DNA of 15,080 bases, from NCBI GenBank assembly GCA_028683685.1, contig JAQUHH010000024.1, positions 1 to 15,080 on the forward strand. The letters run 5' to 3'. Below, one piece after another: positions 14,885-15,080 of this stretch. Position 1 is the stretch's first letter. Every line of letters starts with the position of its first letter. A program made the position numbers and the translations under genes. This stretch comes from Bacteroidales bacterium (GTDB taxonomy: Bacteria; Bacteroidota; Bacteroidia; Bacteroidales; WCHB1-69). The notes beneath the pieces were generated by a model. The model made no database searches, had not been told where the DNA came from, and saw nothing but the letters and a program-made list of their open reading frames with translations.

Positions 14885-15080
14885 ATGATATTTATCCGAT
14901 TGTTAAAAGAGAGTTTTGAATTTGCTGTGCAAGCTATTATTGTCAACAAGTTGCGCACCATTCTTACTCTTTTGGGAATCACCATCGGGATTTTTTCTGT
15001 CATATCTGTTTTCACGGTCGTTGATTCGTTGGAACATAAAATTGAGAGCAGCATCGAAAATCTGGGAAGCAATGTCGTGT
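14885..15080 (+). CDS. MacB/FtsX-type ABC transporter permease, N-terminal part only
   Basis: The first 65 codons of a gene that runs off the right edge. The product begins MIFIRLLKESFEFAVQAIIV, then NKLRTILTLLGITIGIFSVI and a following hydrophobic stretch into SVFTVVDSLEHKIESSI and ENLGSNVV. This is the typical N-terminus of MacB-family permeases: a short amphipathic lead, the NKLRTxLTxLGIxIG signature, one transmembrane helix, then the start of the periplasmic domain. Such proteins use ATP from a partner to drive periplasmic work, often export with an outer-membrane duct. I chose ATG 14885 because two slightly earlier ATGs (14875 and 14878) are in another frame that stops after about 14 codons. 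Its substrate and partners lie outside the window. Confidence 0.88.
   Translation, partial: MIFIRLLKESFEFAVQAIIVNKLRTILTLLGITIGIFSVISVFTVVDSLEHKIESSIENLGSNVV

Overview
The window is a stretch of chromosome from a member of the Bacteroidota. The evidence is AT-rich DNA, an outer-membrane TonB-dependent receptor with an N-terminal carboxypeptidase-regulatory-like domain, short lipoproteins with Bacteroidota-style SC/GC lipoboxes, a DUF2723 (GT117) membrane protein, a large-insert secreted cyclophilin, and several upstream matches to the Bacteroidota promoter (-33 TTG, 19-21 bases, -7 TAnnTTTG). I would not place it firmly below phylum level; Bacteroidales or a relative is plausible. No mobile element, CRISPR array, prophage, tRNA or rRNA was seen.

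Layout. Bases 1-3278 (minus) hold most of a TonB-dependent receptor whose C-terminus lies off the left edge. Two small minus-strand envelope genes of unknown function follow (3395-3865, a single-pass membrane protein; 3964-4290, a very basic lipoprotein). After a 291-base divergent spacer comes a plus-strand lipoprotein (4582-5019) that resembles a Rieske protein but lacks the histidine ligands. Bases 5237-10663 look like one minus-strand operon with 12-15 base gaps. In transcription order it runs: secreted cyclophilin, pheS (phenylalanyl-tRNA synthetase alpha), the 1020-residue GT117/DUF2723 glycosyltransferase-like protein, and a NodB-type (CE4) deacetylase that appears to start with TTG in the same frame as the preceding stop codon. 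Divergent from it is a small lipoprotein (10799-11170) closed by a very clear intrinsic terminator. Next come asnS, rpoN (sigma-54) and a PAP2-like membrane protein, all on plus and closely spaced. The window ends in the first 65 codons of a MacB/FtsX-type ABC permease gene with its own well-formed promoter.

How the genes fit together. Most of the window is core genome: two aminoacyl-tRNA synthetases, a sigma factor, a periplasmic foldase and envelope functions. The GT117 protein and the CE4 deacetylase are probably co-expressed and may act on a common envelope glycan or glycoprotein, but this is inference. I did not find a convincing undescribed multi-gene system. The points most worth a second look are the ligand-less Rieske-like lipoprotein, the TTG-started deacetylase in frame with its upstream neighbour, the membrane protein with a conserved-looking C-terminal tail, the highly basic lipoprotein, and the PAP2-like protein with an Asp-to-Gln change in its last motif.
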